A stretch of DNA of 64,000 nt from Pedobacter yonginensis (GTDB lineage: Bacteria > Bacteroidota > Bacteroidia > Sphingobacteriales > Sphingobacteriaceae), in assembly GCF_003173595.1 (NCBI RefSeq), contig NZ_QGNZ01000002.1:434001-498000 (forward strand), written 5' to 3'. The translations under genes were made by a program, and so were the position numbers. The notes beneath the pieces are model-generated. The model searched no databases. It was not told the origin of the DNA and saw nothing but the letters and a program-made list of their open reading frames with translations. Below, piece by piece: positions 36,606 to 45,878 of the stretch. Every line of letters starts with the position of its first letter. The stretch's first letter is position 1.

Positions 36606-38444
36606 ATGTGTGGAATTGTAGGCTATATAGGCTATAGAGAAGCTTGGCCAATTGTACTTAAGGGTCTTAAAAGATTAGAATACAGAGGTTATGACAGCGC
36701 GGGCATTGCCTTAATGAACGCTAATGGACAACATATTTATAAAAAGGTTGGCAAGGTTGCCGCACTGGAAGAATTTGCTGAAGATAAAGATAAAAATGGC
36801 ACCATAGCTATGGGCCATACACGTTGGGCAACCCATGGTGTACCATCAGATAGAAATTCGCATCCGCATACTTCAAACAACGATAAGCTTTCGATTATTC
36901 ATAACGGCATCATAGAGAACTATGCAACATTAAAAGAAGAGTTAATTTCTCGTGGACATCAATTCAAAAGCGATACAGACACAGAAGTTTTGATTCATCT
37001 AGTTGAAGAAATTCAGAAAATTGAGCAAATTGATTTGCTTGAAGCCGTGCGCTTGGCTTTGAAAGAAGTAACCGGTGCCTATGCAATTGTGGTTATGGAT
37101 AAAGAACACCCTGATCGGTTAATTGCCGCCCGAAAAGGTAGCCCGATGGTAATTGGTGTGGGTAAAGGCGAATATTTCATTGCTTCTGATGCTACCCCGA
37201 TTATTGAATACACCAAAAATGTGATCTATTTAAATGATAACGAAATTGCATTGGTTACGAAAGATGATCTTCTGGTTAAAAGATTAGATAATGTGGTTCA
37301 AACCCCTCTAATCCAGGAGCTAGAGCTGAAACTGGAAATGCTTGAGAAAGGTGGTTTCGATCATTTTATGCTTAAAGAGATTTACGAACAACCGCGATCG
37401 ATTAGAGATTGTATGCGTGGCCGTATTTACCCAGAAGAAGGCAAAGTTCAATTGGGTGGAATAAAAGAGTTTGTAGAGAAGTTAAAAAACATAGACCGAA
37501 TTATTATTGTGGCCTGCGGTACCTCTTGGCATGCTGGTTTGGTGGGTGAATATTTAATAGAAGAGTACGCTCGAATTCCTGTAGAGGTTGAATATGCTTC
37601 AGAATTTAGGTATCGCAACCCAATTATTACTGAAAAAGATGTTGTAATTGCCATATCGCAATCGGGCGAAACCGCAGATACCATGGCGGCGATTGAAATG
37701 GCTAAAGAACGTGGTGCAACCATTTTCGGAATTTGCAACGTTGCCGGAGCATCTATCCCTAGGTTAAGCCACGCCGGTGTTTATACACATGCTGGTCCGG
37801 AGATTGGTGTTGCTTCTACTAAGGCATTTACTGCTCAAGTAACCGTTTTAACATTGATGGCCTTTTACATGGCTCAGCAAAAGGGAACAATTACACAATC
37901 CAAATTGGTTGGTTTATTAACGGAATTGGATAACATTCCGGATAAAATACAAATTGCTTTAGAGTCTAACGATTTGATTAAAGAAGTTGCTTCGAAAATT
38001 AAGGATTCTAGAAATTGCTTGTTTTTGGGTAGAGGAAGTGGCTTCCCTGTTGCTTTAGAAGGCGCATTGAAGCTGAAAGAAATTTCCTACATCCACGCAG
38101 AAGGTTACCCGGCTGCGGAGATGAAACATGGTCCTATTGCATTAATTGATGAGGAAATGCCAGTGGTATTCATTGCAACGCAAAATTCTTCCTACGAAAA
38201 GGTAATCAGCAACATTCAGGAGGTGAAGGCCAGAAAGGGAAAAGTAATTGCCATTGTTACCCAAGGCGATACAGAGGTTAAGAAAATGGCCGATTATTGC
38301 ATTGAGATTCCAGATTCTGACGAGGCGTTTTTACCTTTATTGGCTACCATTCCATTACAGCTTTTATCTTACCACATTGCGGTAATGCGAGGTTGTAATG
38401 TAGATCAGCCTAGGAATTTAGCAAAATCTGTGACGGTAGAATAA
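36606..38444 (+). CDS. glmS: Glutamine-fructose-6-phosphate transaminase (isomerizing)
   Basis: GlmS makes glucosamine-6-phosphate, the entry to UDP-GlcNAc and peptidoglycan. The 612-residue protein has the nucleophile Cys2 (MCGIVGYIGYREA), the glutaminase motifs GHTRWATHG and HNGIIENY, and two SIS domains (IIVACGTSWHAG, AISQSGETADTM, LGRGSGFPVALEGALKLKEISYIHAEGY). It ends with the invariant DQPRNLAKSVTVE. No glmS ribozyme is apparent in the 160 bases upstream, nor expected outside Firmicutes. Confidence 0.97.
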   Translation: MCGIVGYIGYREAWPIVLKGLKRLEYRGYDSAGIALMNANGQHIYKKVGKVAALEEFAEDKDKNGTIAMGHTRWATHGVPSDRNSHPHTSNNDKLSIIHNGIIENYATLKEELISRGHQFKSDTDTEVLIHLVEEIQKIEQIDLLEAVRLALKEVTGAYAIVVMDKEHPDRLIAARKGSPMVIGVGKGEYFIASDATPIIEYTKNVIYLNDNEIALVTKDDLLVKRLDNVVQTPLIQELELKLEMLEKGGFDHFMLKEIYEQPRSIRDCMRGRIYPEEGKVQLGGIKEFVEKLKNIDRIIIVACGTSWHAGLVGEYLIEEYARIPVEVEYASEFRYRNPIITEKDVVIAISQSGETADTMAAIEMAKERGATIFGICNVAGASIPRLSHAGVYTHAGPEIGVASTKAFTAQVTVLTLMAFYMAQQKGTITQSKLVGLLTELDNIPDKIQIALESNDLIKEVASKIKDSRNCLFLGRGSGFPVALEGALKLKEISYIHAEGYPAAEMKHGPIALIDEEMPVVFIATQNSSYEKVISNIQEVKARKGKVIAIVTQGDTEVKKMADYCIEIPDSDEAFLPLLATIPLQLLSYHIAVMRGCNVDQPRNLAKSVTVE

Positions 38445-38508
38445 AGTAGATTTACTTGATCTGAAGCATCTTCTAAAGATCAAGTATACCTTTTCGGTTT
38501 GGGGTAAT

Positions 38509-38528
38509 GGTACGTGAAGACACGTACC
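38509..38528. repeat. REP-like palindrome, family A copy 4 (perfect)
   Basis: GGTACGTG-AAGA-CACGTACC has all eight pairs and serves as the family reference; it is followed by AGGGCGG, like the AAGGCGG at 24430. Confidence 0.7.
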
Positions 38529-38570
38529 AGGGCGGTAGAACACAATGCCAACAGGAAATAACCATCAAAA

Positions 38571-38650
38571 TGCTGAAATAATTTCGGCATGACGAGCGCG
38601 TGTAAAAGTTCCTTATGAACGATCGTCACCCTGAATTTATTTCAGGGCCT
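38571..38650. repeat. Inverted doublet of REP-like palindrome, family B
   Basis: TGCTGAAATAATTTCGGCAT followed by GACG (38571-38594) is the reverse-strand form of CGTCACCCTGAATTTATTTC plus AGGGCCT (38624-38650). Each copy folds on CTGAA/TTCAG-type arms. The pair is spaced about 30 bases. Confidence 0.65.
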
Positions 38651-38742
38651 TAGCTTCATTGAATTCAATCTCAATGGTATTGTGAGCACAAACCAAGGCA
38701 TTTTTAAGGAGATGTGAAATAAGCAACCTGGCAAAGCACCAT

Positions 38743-38780
38743 AAAAAAACCACTAAATCAGCTGATTTAGTGGTTTTTTC
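38743..38780. terminator. Bidirectional terminator between glmS and aspS
   Basis: A continuous perfect palindrome centred on CAGCTG, with arms AAAAAACCACTAAATCAG and its reverse complement, gives T runs on both strands. Confidence 0.92.
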
Positions 38781-38813
38781 TTATATATTGCTATCCCAAT
38801 AAGGAAGAGTTTA

Positions 38814-40559
38814 TTACAAATCTGTTTTGATTTTAAGCTCTTTTAATTGCTTATCGTCAATAGTGCTCGGGCTATCAATCATTACATCTCTACCTGAATT
38901 GTTTTTAGGGAAAGCGATTACATCTCGAATAGAATCTAACCCGGCAAAAATTGAGGTTAAGCGGTCAAATCCAAAGGCTATACCGCCATGTGGAGGGGCG
39001 CCATACTCAAATGCATCCATTAAGAAACCAAATTGTTTTTGTGCTTCTTCCGTACTGAAACCTAAATGTTTAAACATTAAAGCTTGTAGCGTTCTATCGT
39101 GAATACGGATTGAACCGCCGCCTATTTCTGTTCCATTAATCACCATATCATAGGCATTGGCCCGAACATTTTTAGGATCGGTATCTAATAGTGCAATATC
39201 TTCTGGTTTTGGTGAAGTGAAGGGATGGTGCATGGCATGGTAACGCTCGGTTTCTTCATCCCATTCTAGTAATGGAAAATCTAAAACCCAAAGTGCCGAG
39301 AATGTATTTTTATCTCGCAAGCCTAATCGGTTACCCATTTCTAAGCGCAGTTCATTTAGCTGCTTACGCACTTTATCTGTAGAACCAGCCAAGATTAAAA
39401 GTAAATCGCCTTTTTCGCATGCAAAGGCTTTGCTCCATTGTTTTAAATCTTCTTCGTTAAAGAATTTATCTACTGACGATTTGATGGTATCGTCATCGTT
39501 ATGGCGGGCATAAATTAACCCCGTAGCTCCAATCTGCGGACGCTTGATAAAATCGGTAAGCTCATCTAATTGCTTACGTGTATAGCTTGCCGCACCTTTT
39601 GCATTAATACCCACAACCAATTCGGCATTATCAAAAACTGGGAAGCCTTTGCCTTTTGCGACATCGTTCAGTTCAACAAATTGCATTGCAAAGCGCGTAT
39701 CTGGCTTATCAGAACCATACAAGCGCATGGCATCTGCATATTGCATGCGTGGTACTTCAGGGAGGTCGTAATCGCGAACTTCTTTAAACAACGTACGAAT
39801 TAACCCTTCAAATGTGTTTAAAATATCTTCTTGCTCAACGAACGACATTTCGCAATCAATTTGTGTAAATTCTGGTTGACGATCGGCTCTCAAATCTTCA
39901 TCTCTAAAGCATTTCACAATTTGAAAATAACGGTCGAAACCAGAAACCATCAGCAATTGCTTAAACGTTTGTGGCGATTGTGGCAATGCATAAAACTCGC
40001 CAGCATTCATTCTGCTCGGTACAACGAAATCTCTAGCCCCTTCTGGCGTAGATTTGATTAAAACAGGTGTTTCTACTTCAATAAAATCTAAAGCATCGAG
40101 ATAACGGCGAACGGATTGAGCCATTTTATGACGCAAAACTAAGTTGCTACGAACCGGGTTACGGCGTAAATCTAAATAGCGATATTTCATACGCAACTCA
40201 TCGCCTCCATCGGTTTCATCATCAATCATGAAAGGTGGAAGTTTTGCTGCGTTAAGCACTTCTAAAGCAGAAACTTTGATTTCTATATCACCTGTAAACA
40301 TTTTCGGATTTTTGTTGCTGCGTTCTACAACGGTACCGGTGGTTTTAATTACGAACTCGCGGCCCAATGAGCGTGCGGCTTCGCAAAGTTCACGATTATC
40401 ATCCATGTTAAAAACAAGTTGTGTAATACCATAACGATCGCGAATATCGATGAAAGTCATACCGCCTAAATCTCTTGATTTTTGTACCCAACCACACAGG
40501 GTTACACTTTCGCCCAAATTTTTAAGGCTTAATGCACCGCAAGTTACTGTTCTTAACAT
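38814..40559 (-). CDS. aspS: Aspartyl-tRNA synthetase
   Basis: The 581-residue class II synthetase has an N-terminal OB fold ([29 protein letters not shown]), motif 2 ([23 protein letters not shown]), a GAD insertion domain and motif 3 ([16 protein letters not shown]). Length and the GAD domain identify the bacterial type. A TATTTTTG box (40590-40583, minus) lies upstream with no clear partner element. Confidence 0.97.
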   Translation of the reverse strand: MLRTVTCGALSLKNLGESVTLCGWVQKSRDLGGMTFIDIRDRYGITQLVFNMDDNRELCEAARSLGREFVIKTTGTVVERSNKNPKMFTGDIEIKVSALEVLNAAKLPPFMIDDETDGGDELRMKYRYLDLRRNPVRSNLVLRHKMAQSVRRYLDALDFIEVETPVLIKSTPEGARDFVVPSRMNAGEFYALPQSPQTFKQLLMVSGFDRYFQIVKCFRDEDLRADRQPEFTQIDCEMSFVEQEDILNTFEGLIRTLFKEVRDYDLPEVPRMQYADAMRLYGSDKPDTRFAMQFVELNDVAKGKGFPVFDNAELVVGINAKGAASYTRKQLDELTDFIKRPQIGATGLIYARHNDDDTIKSSVDKFFNEEDLKQWSKAFACEKGDLLLILAGSTDKVRKQLNELRLEMGNRLGLRDKNTFSALWVLDFPLLEWDEETERYHAMHHPFTSPKPEDIALLDTDPKNVRANAYDMVINGTEIGGGSIRIHDRTLQALMFKHLGFSTEEAQKQFGFLMDAFEYGAPPHGGIAFGFDRLTSIFAGLDSIRDVIAFPKNNSGRDVMIDSPSTIDDKQLKELKIKTDL

Positions 40560-40726
40560 ATATAGTAATCTAAATTAAGCGGCAAAAATACCGAATTTGT
40601 TTTAAAGTTTGTAAGAGAAGATTCAGGGAAATTCTGAAAATCATTTATTTCGGCAAGGATGGAAATAAATAAGAATTAGGGATTGTTCATTGGGTTGAAT
40701 TTTGTTGAGATAAACTTCGGTTATCG

Positions 40727-41131
40727 TCAATATTTTTCTTCCAAAACCACTTCTACTTCAACAACCTTCCATTCGCCACTATCATTTTTCCAACGATAAA
40801 TTTCTTCGGTTTGGATGGTTTGCTTTTTGGAAAGCAATATCAGTTTGGGCTTGATAATGATGGATTTTCTTGCGATTTTCTCTGTAAACACACCGTTCTC
40901 GAAAGACGATTTTATTCGATATTGACTGCTTGTGTATGCTTTTATGCCCTTAAAATGTTTTTCAAGATCTAAAGTCAACTGTTTTTTATCTAAACTCACA
41001 GCGTCGGGCTTTATGTATTTCAAACCATCATCAAATTGATTCATATACCGCTTTACATCTCTTGCTTCTAGTGCCTCATTTGCATCTTTGTGTTGCGCAT
41101 CTATAATTGAAGCTATTGCATCGATTTCCAT
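40727..41131 (-). CDS. NTF2-like / DUF4440-type protein
   Basis: The 134-residue protein fits the cone-shaped NTF2-like fold: an N-terminal helix pair (IASIIDAQHKDANEALEARDVKRYMNQFDDGLKYI) followed by curved strands ending EEIYRWKNDSGEWKVVEVEVVLEEKY, the W-K-I/V strand typical of DUF4440. No catalytic residues can be assigned. It stands alone, with 167 bases to aspS and a 580-base gap on the other side. Confidence 0.65.
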   Translation of the reverse strand: MEIDAIASIIDAQHKDANEALEARDVKRYMNQFDDGLKYIKPDAVSLDKKQLTLDLEKHFKGIKAYTSSQYRIKSSFENGVFTEKIARKSIIIKPKLILLSKKQTIQTEEIYRWKNDSGEWKVVEVEVVLEEKY

Positions 41132-41712
41132 GGTATGAAGTTAAACGTTTGTTTGCTGTTTTCAAATTAATGATGAGGTAGGGAGATATTTTCCATAAAA
41201 ACCAAGGGTTCAACAAATCAAAAGTTTGTAAGTTGATGGTTTGGAAATGAGCGTTCAGGAATACTTGGCGGTTTGCAGTCCCGCTCTACGCTTTATCCCC
41301 AATAAAATTGGGGGATGCCGCTGAGATCGGGTTTAGGCACAAAGCAATCCTTTCAAAAAAAAGCAAATGGATTGCTCATTGAGCATTTAATTAACCGCTC
41401 CTATTGGCGCAAGCCCTTTAAAACCAAACCCGATTGAACGGATGCCATTTTTTTTTAATTGGCAGGAGGTAAAGCGGGGCTGCTGTTTCCTATGAAATGC
41501 TGAACGTTCATTTTCAAGTTATTTTTATTTTTTGATGAGTTTCGGTTATACCTTCTTGGTGAGCAGGAAACACTTCCCCTACGGTAACTGGCTAAGGTAA
41601 GCGTGCCTCTATCAAGCTCAATGATCATAATTTAACATTATTTAAACTATTTTTATACCTTAATGCAACGTTTTAAAATCCCCCCTGTCTTATAACCAGA
41701 ACTATCAAAATT
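41132..41712. other. Long intergenic region with a nested palindrome
   Basis: No gene is apparent in 581 bases. The middle (41241-41517) is a nested inverted-repeat element described separately. The last 190 bases form the upstream region of the ECF sigma gene; I find no clear housekeeping promoter there. Confidence 0.6.
41241..41517. repeat. ~277-base nested palindromic element (MITE-like or structured RNA)
   Basis: The ends TTGGAAATGAGCGTTCAGGA and TGCTGAACGTTCATTTTCAA are inverted repeats matching at 17 of 20. Inside lie further pairs: a CAG-CCCGC-CTTTA block (41276-41295 with 41470-41485), ATCGGGTTT (41326-41334) with AAACCCGAT (41426-41434), AGCAATCC (41343-41350) with GGATTGCT (41369-41376), and a local TCCCCAAT-AAA-ATTGGGGGA hairpin at 41296. 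No transposase is encoded. Confidence 0.6.
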
Positions 41713-42270
41713 TTGGAAGCGGTCTACATCGATAAAAACCTAGAATTAGTAAAAGCGTGCATGCAAGGAAGCCGGGCAGCACAGTTTGAATTGTACAAGC
41801 TGTATGCTAAGGCCATGTATAATGTGGCTTTGCGTATTCTAAATTACGAAGAAGAAGCTGAGGATGTTTTGCAGGAATCGTTTTTAGATGCCTTTACCAG
41901 AATCGTTGATTTTAGGCAGGAAACCACTTTTGGACTGTGGCTAAAGCAAATTGTAATTAACAAATCTATCAATTACCTCCGCAAACGTAAGTTTGAATTT
42001 GTTGGCACAGATGAGATTTCGGAGATACCTGATGAGATTAGCGCTGATGAGTATGAGGTGAAATCGCAGGCCGATGAAATTAGAACCGCAATTACACAAT
42101 TGCCTGATGGTTATAGGGTTGTGCTTAGTTTATATTTATTGGAAGGTTACGACCATGAAGAAATCGCACATATTTTAAAAATAAGTGAAAACACAAGTCG
42201 CACACAGTACATGAGAGCGAAAAAGAAGTTAAAAAGTATTTTAGAACAGAAAGGGATGAGAGATGAATAA
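41713..42270 (+). CDS. ECF-type RNA polymerase sigma factor
   Basis: The 185-residue protein has sigma region 2 (LVKACMQGSRAAQFELYKLYAKAMYNVALRILNYEEEAEDVLQESFLDAF) and region 4 (AITQLPDGYRVVLSLYLLEGYDHEEIAHILKISENTSRTQYMRAKKKLK). A TTG start at 41713 is used because the first ATG (41761) would cut into region 2; no earlier ATG exists in frame. Its stop overlaps the next gene by eight bases, the usual arrangement with a cognate anti-sigma factor. Confidence 0.9.
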   Translation: MEAVYIDKNLELVKACMQGSRAAQFELYKLYAKAMYNVALRILNYEEEAEDVLQESFLDAFTRIVDFRQETTFGLWLKQIVINKSINYLRKRKFEFVGTDEISEIPDEISADEYEVKSQADEIRTAITQLPDGYRVVLSLYLLEGYDHEEIAHILKISENTSRTQYMRAKKKLKSILEQKGMRDE

Positions 42271-42787
42271 ATTGGAAACTTTTGTTAAAGAAAACCGCAA
42301 ATCTTTTGATGCGTTTGAGCCATCTGCTGGTCTTTGGGCAAAGATTGAACTCGAATTAGACAACAAAAAGAAAAAAAAGCCCATAAAGCTGTACTTATGG
42401 ATGAGCGCAGCGGCAGCAATTGTAGTTGTTTTCGGTTTAGCCTGGCTATTCGCCGGAAGCATGCAAAACAAAGATTTAGAAATCGCTGATGTAAACTCGG
42501 CTTATGCAAAGAAAGAAGGTCATTACGCTGGTTTGATAACCGAAAAACGCGACAGCTTGGCCATTTTTGCCTCTGCAAACCCAGATTTGTACAAAAAATT
42601 TACTGCAGATTTGAGTAAACTCGATGAGGATTATGAACGTTTAAAGGCAGAATTGCCAACCACGCCGAACCAACTTTATGTGGTAAAAGCAATGGTCAAA
42701 AATAGAGAAATCCAACTCCAATTATTGAAACAACAATTAATGATTATAAACCAGGTTGACGATTACAAAAAGGTTAACCAAATATAA
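42263..42787 (+). CDS. Probable membrane anti-sigma factor
   Basis: The 174-residue protein has a cytoplasmic N terminus of about 45 residues (MNKLETFVKENRKSFDAFEPSAGLWAKIELEL) with the short PSxxLWxKIE motif common in bacteroidetal anti-sigma factors, one membrane segment (AAAAIVVVFGLAWLFAG) and a helical extracytoplasmic part. The eight-base overlap with the sigma gene supports partnership. It lacks the HxxxCxxC zinc motif. Function is inferred from position and layout. Confidence 0.75.
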   Translation: MNKLETFVKENRKSFDAFEPSAGLWAKIELELDNKKKKKPIKLYLWMSAAAAIVVVFGLAWLFAGSMQNKDLEIADVNSAYAKKEGHYAGLITEKRDSLAIFASANPDLYKKFTADLSKLDEDYERLKAELPTTPNQLYVVKAMVKNREIQLQLLKQQLMIINQVDDYKKVNQI

Positions 42788-42938
42788 ATTAAAGTAAATT
42801 AAGTAATTAAATTGATAAGACTATTGCATCCGCAAATTTTGAGGAATTGCAATTTCTTACTACTTAACTTACGCTCACCACGATATCTACTTGAACCAGC
42901 CGGCAGTTTTGAGGAGATGTTATTAACCATTAGCAAAC

Positions 42939-44228
42939 ATGAAAACAATAAACATATTTTTAGCCATTATGGCTTTCATCGCCGTAAAAACTTATGCACA
43001 AGGAATAGTTGTAACGACCAACCCATCAGAACGTTATGCAGTAAATACAGTCATTAATATTGATGCACATGCGAAAGTTCCTATTACTCAAGACGTAAAC
43101 ACTGGTAATGATGCGGAGCGATCAAAATCTTTTAGCAAAAGCTTTAGTGTAGATAATAATGATAAGGTGAATTTGAGTAATCAGTATGGCGCAATCGTAA
43201 TCAAAACATGGGATAAGAAAGAAGTTCGTGTGGATATTGATATTAAGGCCTACAGCAATTCTGACAATGACGCTCAAAAATTAATTGATGATGTAACGAT
43301 CGATGCCAATAAAACTGGAGATATGGTTTCCGTTAAAACCAACATGGGCGAGAAAAATGGCCGGTACGGCCGAGGGGTAAAAAACGGCGTAACAACTTGG
43401 AGAAGAGAGGTGAAAGTGATATACACTTTATACATGCCTGCCATTAATCCATTAACCGTACAACAGCAGTATGGCAATGTTGATTTGGCCGATTTTTCAG
43501 GGCCAACATCCTTAAAGGTTCAGTATGGCAACTTAACGGCTGGTAACTTAAGCAATGCCAACAACTACATCAACGTACAGTATGGCAAAATTACCGTTCA
43601 AGATATAAATGCAGCGATTGTAAAGCACGAATATGGCGGCGGGGTAAACATCGGTTCGGTGGGTACTATAGAAGTGTCTGCCCAATATGTTGCGGTGAAC
43701 ATTAATACGATTAGAAAATCTGCGGACATTAAAGTTGAATACGGCCCGGGACTTACTGTAGGTAATATTGGAGGCAACTTATTGTTGCACACTGAATATG
43801 CGAAAGTCAACATCAATACGGTAAAGGGCAATACAGTAATTCAGCAAGGATATGGAAGTTTAGCCATTGCCAATGTGGGCAAGCTGGCCTTAAAAACTGA
43901 ATACACAAGCGTAAGTTTGGGTAATTTAAATGGTGATGCCAACATTGATATGGACTACAATAAGTTATCCGTTGCAGAAATTACACCGGCTTGTAAGAGC
44001 TTTACTTTCAATGGCGAATATGTAAGTATTGGTTTGGGCTTTGCAAACAACTACAATGCAAACTTTAACCTTTCAACCGCTTACGCAGGTTTTAAATACG
44101 GTCCAAATGTATCTTCTACGCAGATTAGCAAAGATGACGAGACCAGGAAATATGCTGGTAAGATTGGTAATGGCGGTGCAGCAAACGTTTCCATTAAAAC
44201 AGAATATGGCTCCGTTACTTTTAAATAA
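42939..44228 (+). CDS. Secreted DUF4097-like adhesin / auto-transporter-like beta protein
   Basis: The 429-residue product has a signal peptide (MKTINIFLAIMAFIAVKTYA) and a repeated strand pattern built on short blocks such as VQQQYGNVDLADF, VQYGNLTAGNL, VQYGKITVQDI, VEYGPGLTVGNI and TEYGSVTF, which suggests a right-handed beta-helix or solenoid. Such proteins often sit beside ECF sigma/anti-sigma pairs in this phylum and may be envelope-stress outputs. Target unknown. A terminator follows directly. Confidence 0.75.
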   Translation: MKTINIFLAIMAFIAVKTYAQGIVVTTNPSERYAVNTVINIDAHAKVPITQDVNTGNDAERSKSFSKSFSVDNNDKVNLSNQYGAIVIKTWDKKEVRVDIDIKAYSNSDNDAQKLIDDVTIDANKTGDMVSVKTNMGEKNGRYGRGVKNGVTTWRREVKVIYTLYMPAINPLTVQQQYGNVDLADFSGPTSLKVQYGNLTAGNLSNANNYINVQYGKITVQDINAAIVKHEYGGGVNIGSVGTIEVSAQYVAVNINTIRKSADIKVEYGPGLTVGNIGGNLLLHTEYAKVNINTVKGNTVIQQGYGSLAIANVGKLALKTEYTSVSLGNLNGDANIDMDYNKLSVAEITPACKSFTFNGEYVSIGLGFANNYNANFNLSTAYAGFKYGPNVSSTQISKDDETRKYAGKIGNGGAANVSIKTEYGSVTFK

Positions 44229-44253
44229 AATTTCCAAGCTAAATAAACTAATC

Positions 44254-44288
44254 AGTCTTGCCGGTAATTGGCAGGACTTTTTTTTATA
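44254..44288 (+). terminator. Intrinsic terminator after the adhesin-like gene
   Basis: AGTCTTGCC (44254-44262) and GGCAGGACT (44270-44278) pair with one wobble around a seven-base loop, then a long T run. It lies only 15-25 bases before the next gene's ATG, so that gene may depend on readthrough or its own promoter. Confidence 0.85.
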
Positions 44289-44302
44289 TTTATGGCCTCA
44301 AC

Positions 44303-44857
44303 ATGAAAAGTTATTTAGCTACCTTTTTTTTATTAATGGCTTGTTTTTTTGCCAGAGCGCAGGAGGCACCGGTGAGGTGGGCGACCCAAGAAACTTTTTT
44401 CGAAGATTTGGTGGGCAAAGATTTACCAAATTTTAGCGGGCAAACGGTTGATAAGGTTTCTTTCAAAAAAGAAGATTTAAAAAGCCAGATCGTGCTGATT
44501 AACTTTTGGTTTGAAAAATGCCCTCCTTGCATTGCTGAAATGCCAGAATTGAACAAGCTTGTAAAAAAATACTCAGACAAAAAAGTGAGATTTATAGCGC
44601 TGACCTATGATATGCCGAATGCGGCCAAAAGATTTCAAAAACGTAGCGGCTATTTATATGAAATTGTAAGTTTAACGAAAGAAGAAATTCGAAAGTTGAA
44701 TATCAATCATGGTTTCCCATCAAACATTCTGGTGGGCAAGGATGGCAAAATTTTGTATGCAACGGCAAATATCTCTTTTTCAGATGCGGAATTCAAGGCG
44801 AAATCGATGCTATTGGAGGAAAAACTTCGGGCTGAAATTGAACGATCAACCAAATAA
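44303..44857 (+). CDS. Secreted TlpA-like thioredoxin
   Basis: The 184-residue protein has a signal peptide (MKSYLATFFLLMACFFARAQ) and a TlpA/ResA-type thioredoxin domain with CPPC at 73-76 in NFWFEKCPPCIAEMPELNKL, and the cis-Pro loop in NHGFPSNILVGKDGKILY. It probably reduces or forms disulfides in exported proteins. The ATG at 44303 is used; the longer open frame starting at 44258 would read through the terminator hairpin. It follows the sigma-linked adhesin gene. Confidence 0.87.
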   Translation: MKSYLATFFLLMACFFARAQEAPVRWATQETFFEDLVGKDLPNFSGQTVDKVSFKKEDLKSQIVLINFWFEKCPPCIAEMPELNKLVKKYSDKKVRFIALTYDMPNAAKRFQKRSGYLYEIVSLTKEEIRKLNINHGFPSNILVGKDGKILYATANISFSDAEFKAKSMLLEEKLRAEIERSTK

Positions 44858-44996
44858 AATACAAGTTAAAAAAGCTGAATTTTACTCGCCCTAACACGCA
44901 GTCTATTCATATCGCAACCTTGCAAACTAATTCGAGTATAAACTGTTCAATAAATCAGTTGGCTTTTATATCTTCGCCTTATCAGATAAAATAATT

Positions 44997-45773
44997 ATGG
45001 AATTTTTAAGTACCCCCGAAGCCTGGATTTCTTTGTTAACGCTTACCGTTCTCGAAATTGTATTGGGCATCGACAATATTGTGTTCATTTCTATCCTCTC
45101 GGGAAAGTTGCCACAAAATCAACAAAAGAAAGCTCGCCAGTTGGGTTTAGGTTTGGCTATGATTACCAGAGTATTGCTGTTATTGTCTTTAAGTTGGGTA
45201 ATGACACTTACATCGCCGCTCTTTAACATGGGCAGTTGGGTGGGCATCACCACTGGAGAATGGTTTGAAAAACTTGCCATCTCTGGCAGAGATTTAATTT
45301 TGATTGTTGGGGGATTGTTTTTGATTTACAAAAGCACACACGAAATTCATAATAAGCTAGAGGGTGAGGAAGATGATGAAGGGAATAGAAAAGCCCATTC
45401 TTTTTGGCCTACAATTGTACAGATTTTAATTTTAGATGTGGTATTCTCCTTAGACTCGGTAATTACGGCTGTGGGTATGGCTGAGCACATTGAAATTATG
45501 ATTGCGGCGGTAGTTATCGCGGTGATTATTATGATGATTTCTGCGGGATCAATAAGCGGTTTTGTAAACAAGCATCCAACGGTTAAAATGTTGGCGCTTT
45601 CGTTCTTGCTGCTCATAGGTGTTTCGCTTTTGGCAGAGGGCTTGGATCAGCACATCCCTAAAGGATATGTATATTTCGCGATGGCATTCTCTGTTTTAGT
45701 TGAGATGTTAAATTTAAAAATGAAAAAGAACTCTAAACAGCCACTTAAGTTGAGAAATACACCTAAAGACTAA
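44997..45773 (+). CDS. TerC/Alx-family integral membrane protein
   Basis: The 258-residue protein has about seven membrane segments and the TerC signature: LTVLEIVLGIDNIVFISILSGKLP near the start and ILDVVFSLDSVITAVGMAEHIEIM in the second half, each with a conserved acidic residue inside the membrane. TerC/Alx proteins are linked to manganese or other metal export. The linker GEEDDEGNRKAH separates the two halves. A TATCTTCG box upstream deviates by one base from the promoter consensus. A terminator follows. Confidence 0.9.
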   Translation: MEFLSTPEAWISLLTLTVLEIVLGIDNIVFISILSGKLPQNQQKKARQLGLGLAMITRVLLLLSLSWVMTLTSPLFNMGSWVGITTGEWFEKLAISGRDLILIVGGLFLIYKSTHEIHNKLEGEEDDEGNRKAHSFWPTIVQILILDVVFSLDSVITAVGMAEHIEIMIAAVVIAVIIMMISAGSISGFVNKHPTVKMLALSFLLLIGVSLLAEGLDQHIPKGYVYFAMAFSVLVEMLNLKMKKNSKQPLKLRNTPKD

Positions 45774-45807
45774 ATAAATTAAAATTAAGCTAAAGGCTTT
45801 TATTTTC

Positions 45808-45848
45808 AATATGCTTATCTTATTTTAGATAGGCATATTTTTTTTTTG
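45808..45848 (+). terminator. Intrinsic terminator after terC-like gene
   Basis: AATATGCTTATCT and AGATAGGCATATT form a thirteen-pair stem (one wobble) followed by ten or more T residues. Confidence 0.92.
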
Positions 45849-45878
45849 CCAAATATCCAATCACCTTGATTACCGCCT

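Larger units (their letters stand above)
38445..38742. other. Repeat-rich gap between convergent glmS and aspS
   Basis: No coding sequence. It contains a family A palindrome at 38509-38528, an inverted doublet of family B at 38571-38650, and then the shared terminator. The dense repeats in a convergent gap are typical of REP sites. Confidence 0.65.

Noticed and set aside
42812..43057. 81-codon open frame before the adhesin-like gene
   Set aside because: It overlaps the adhesin signal peptide region in another frame and resembles no known protein.
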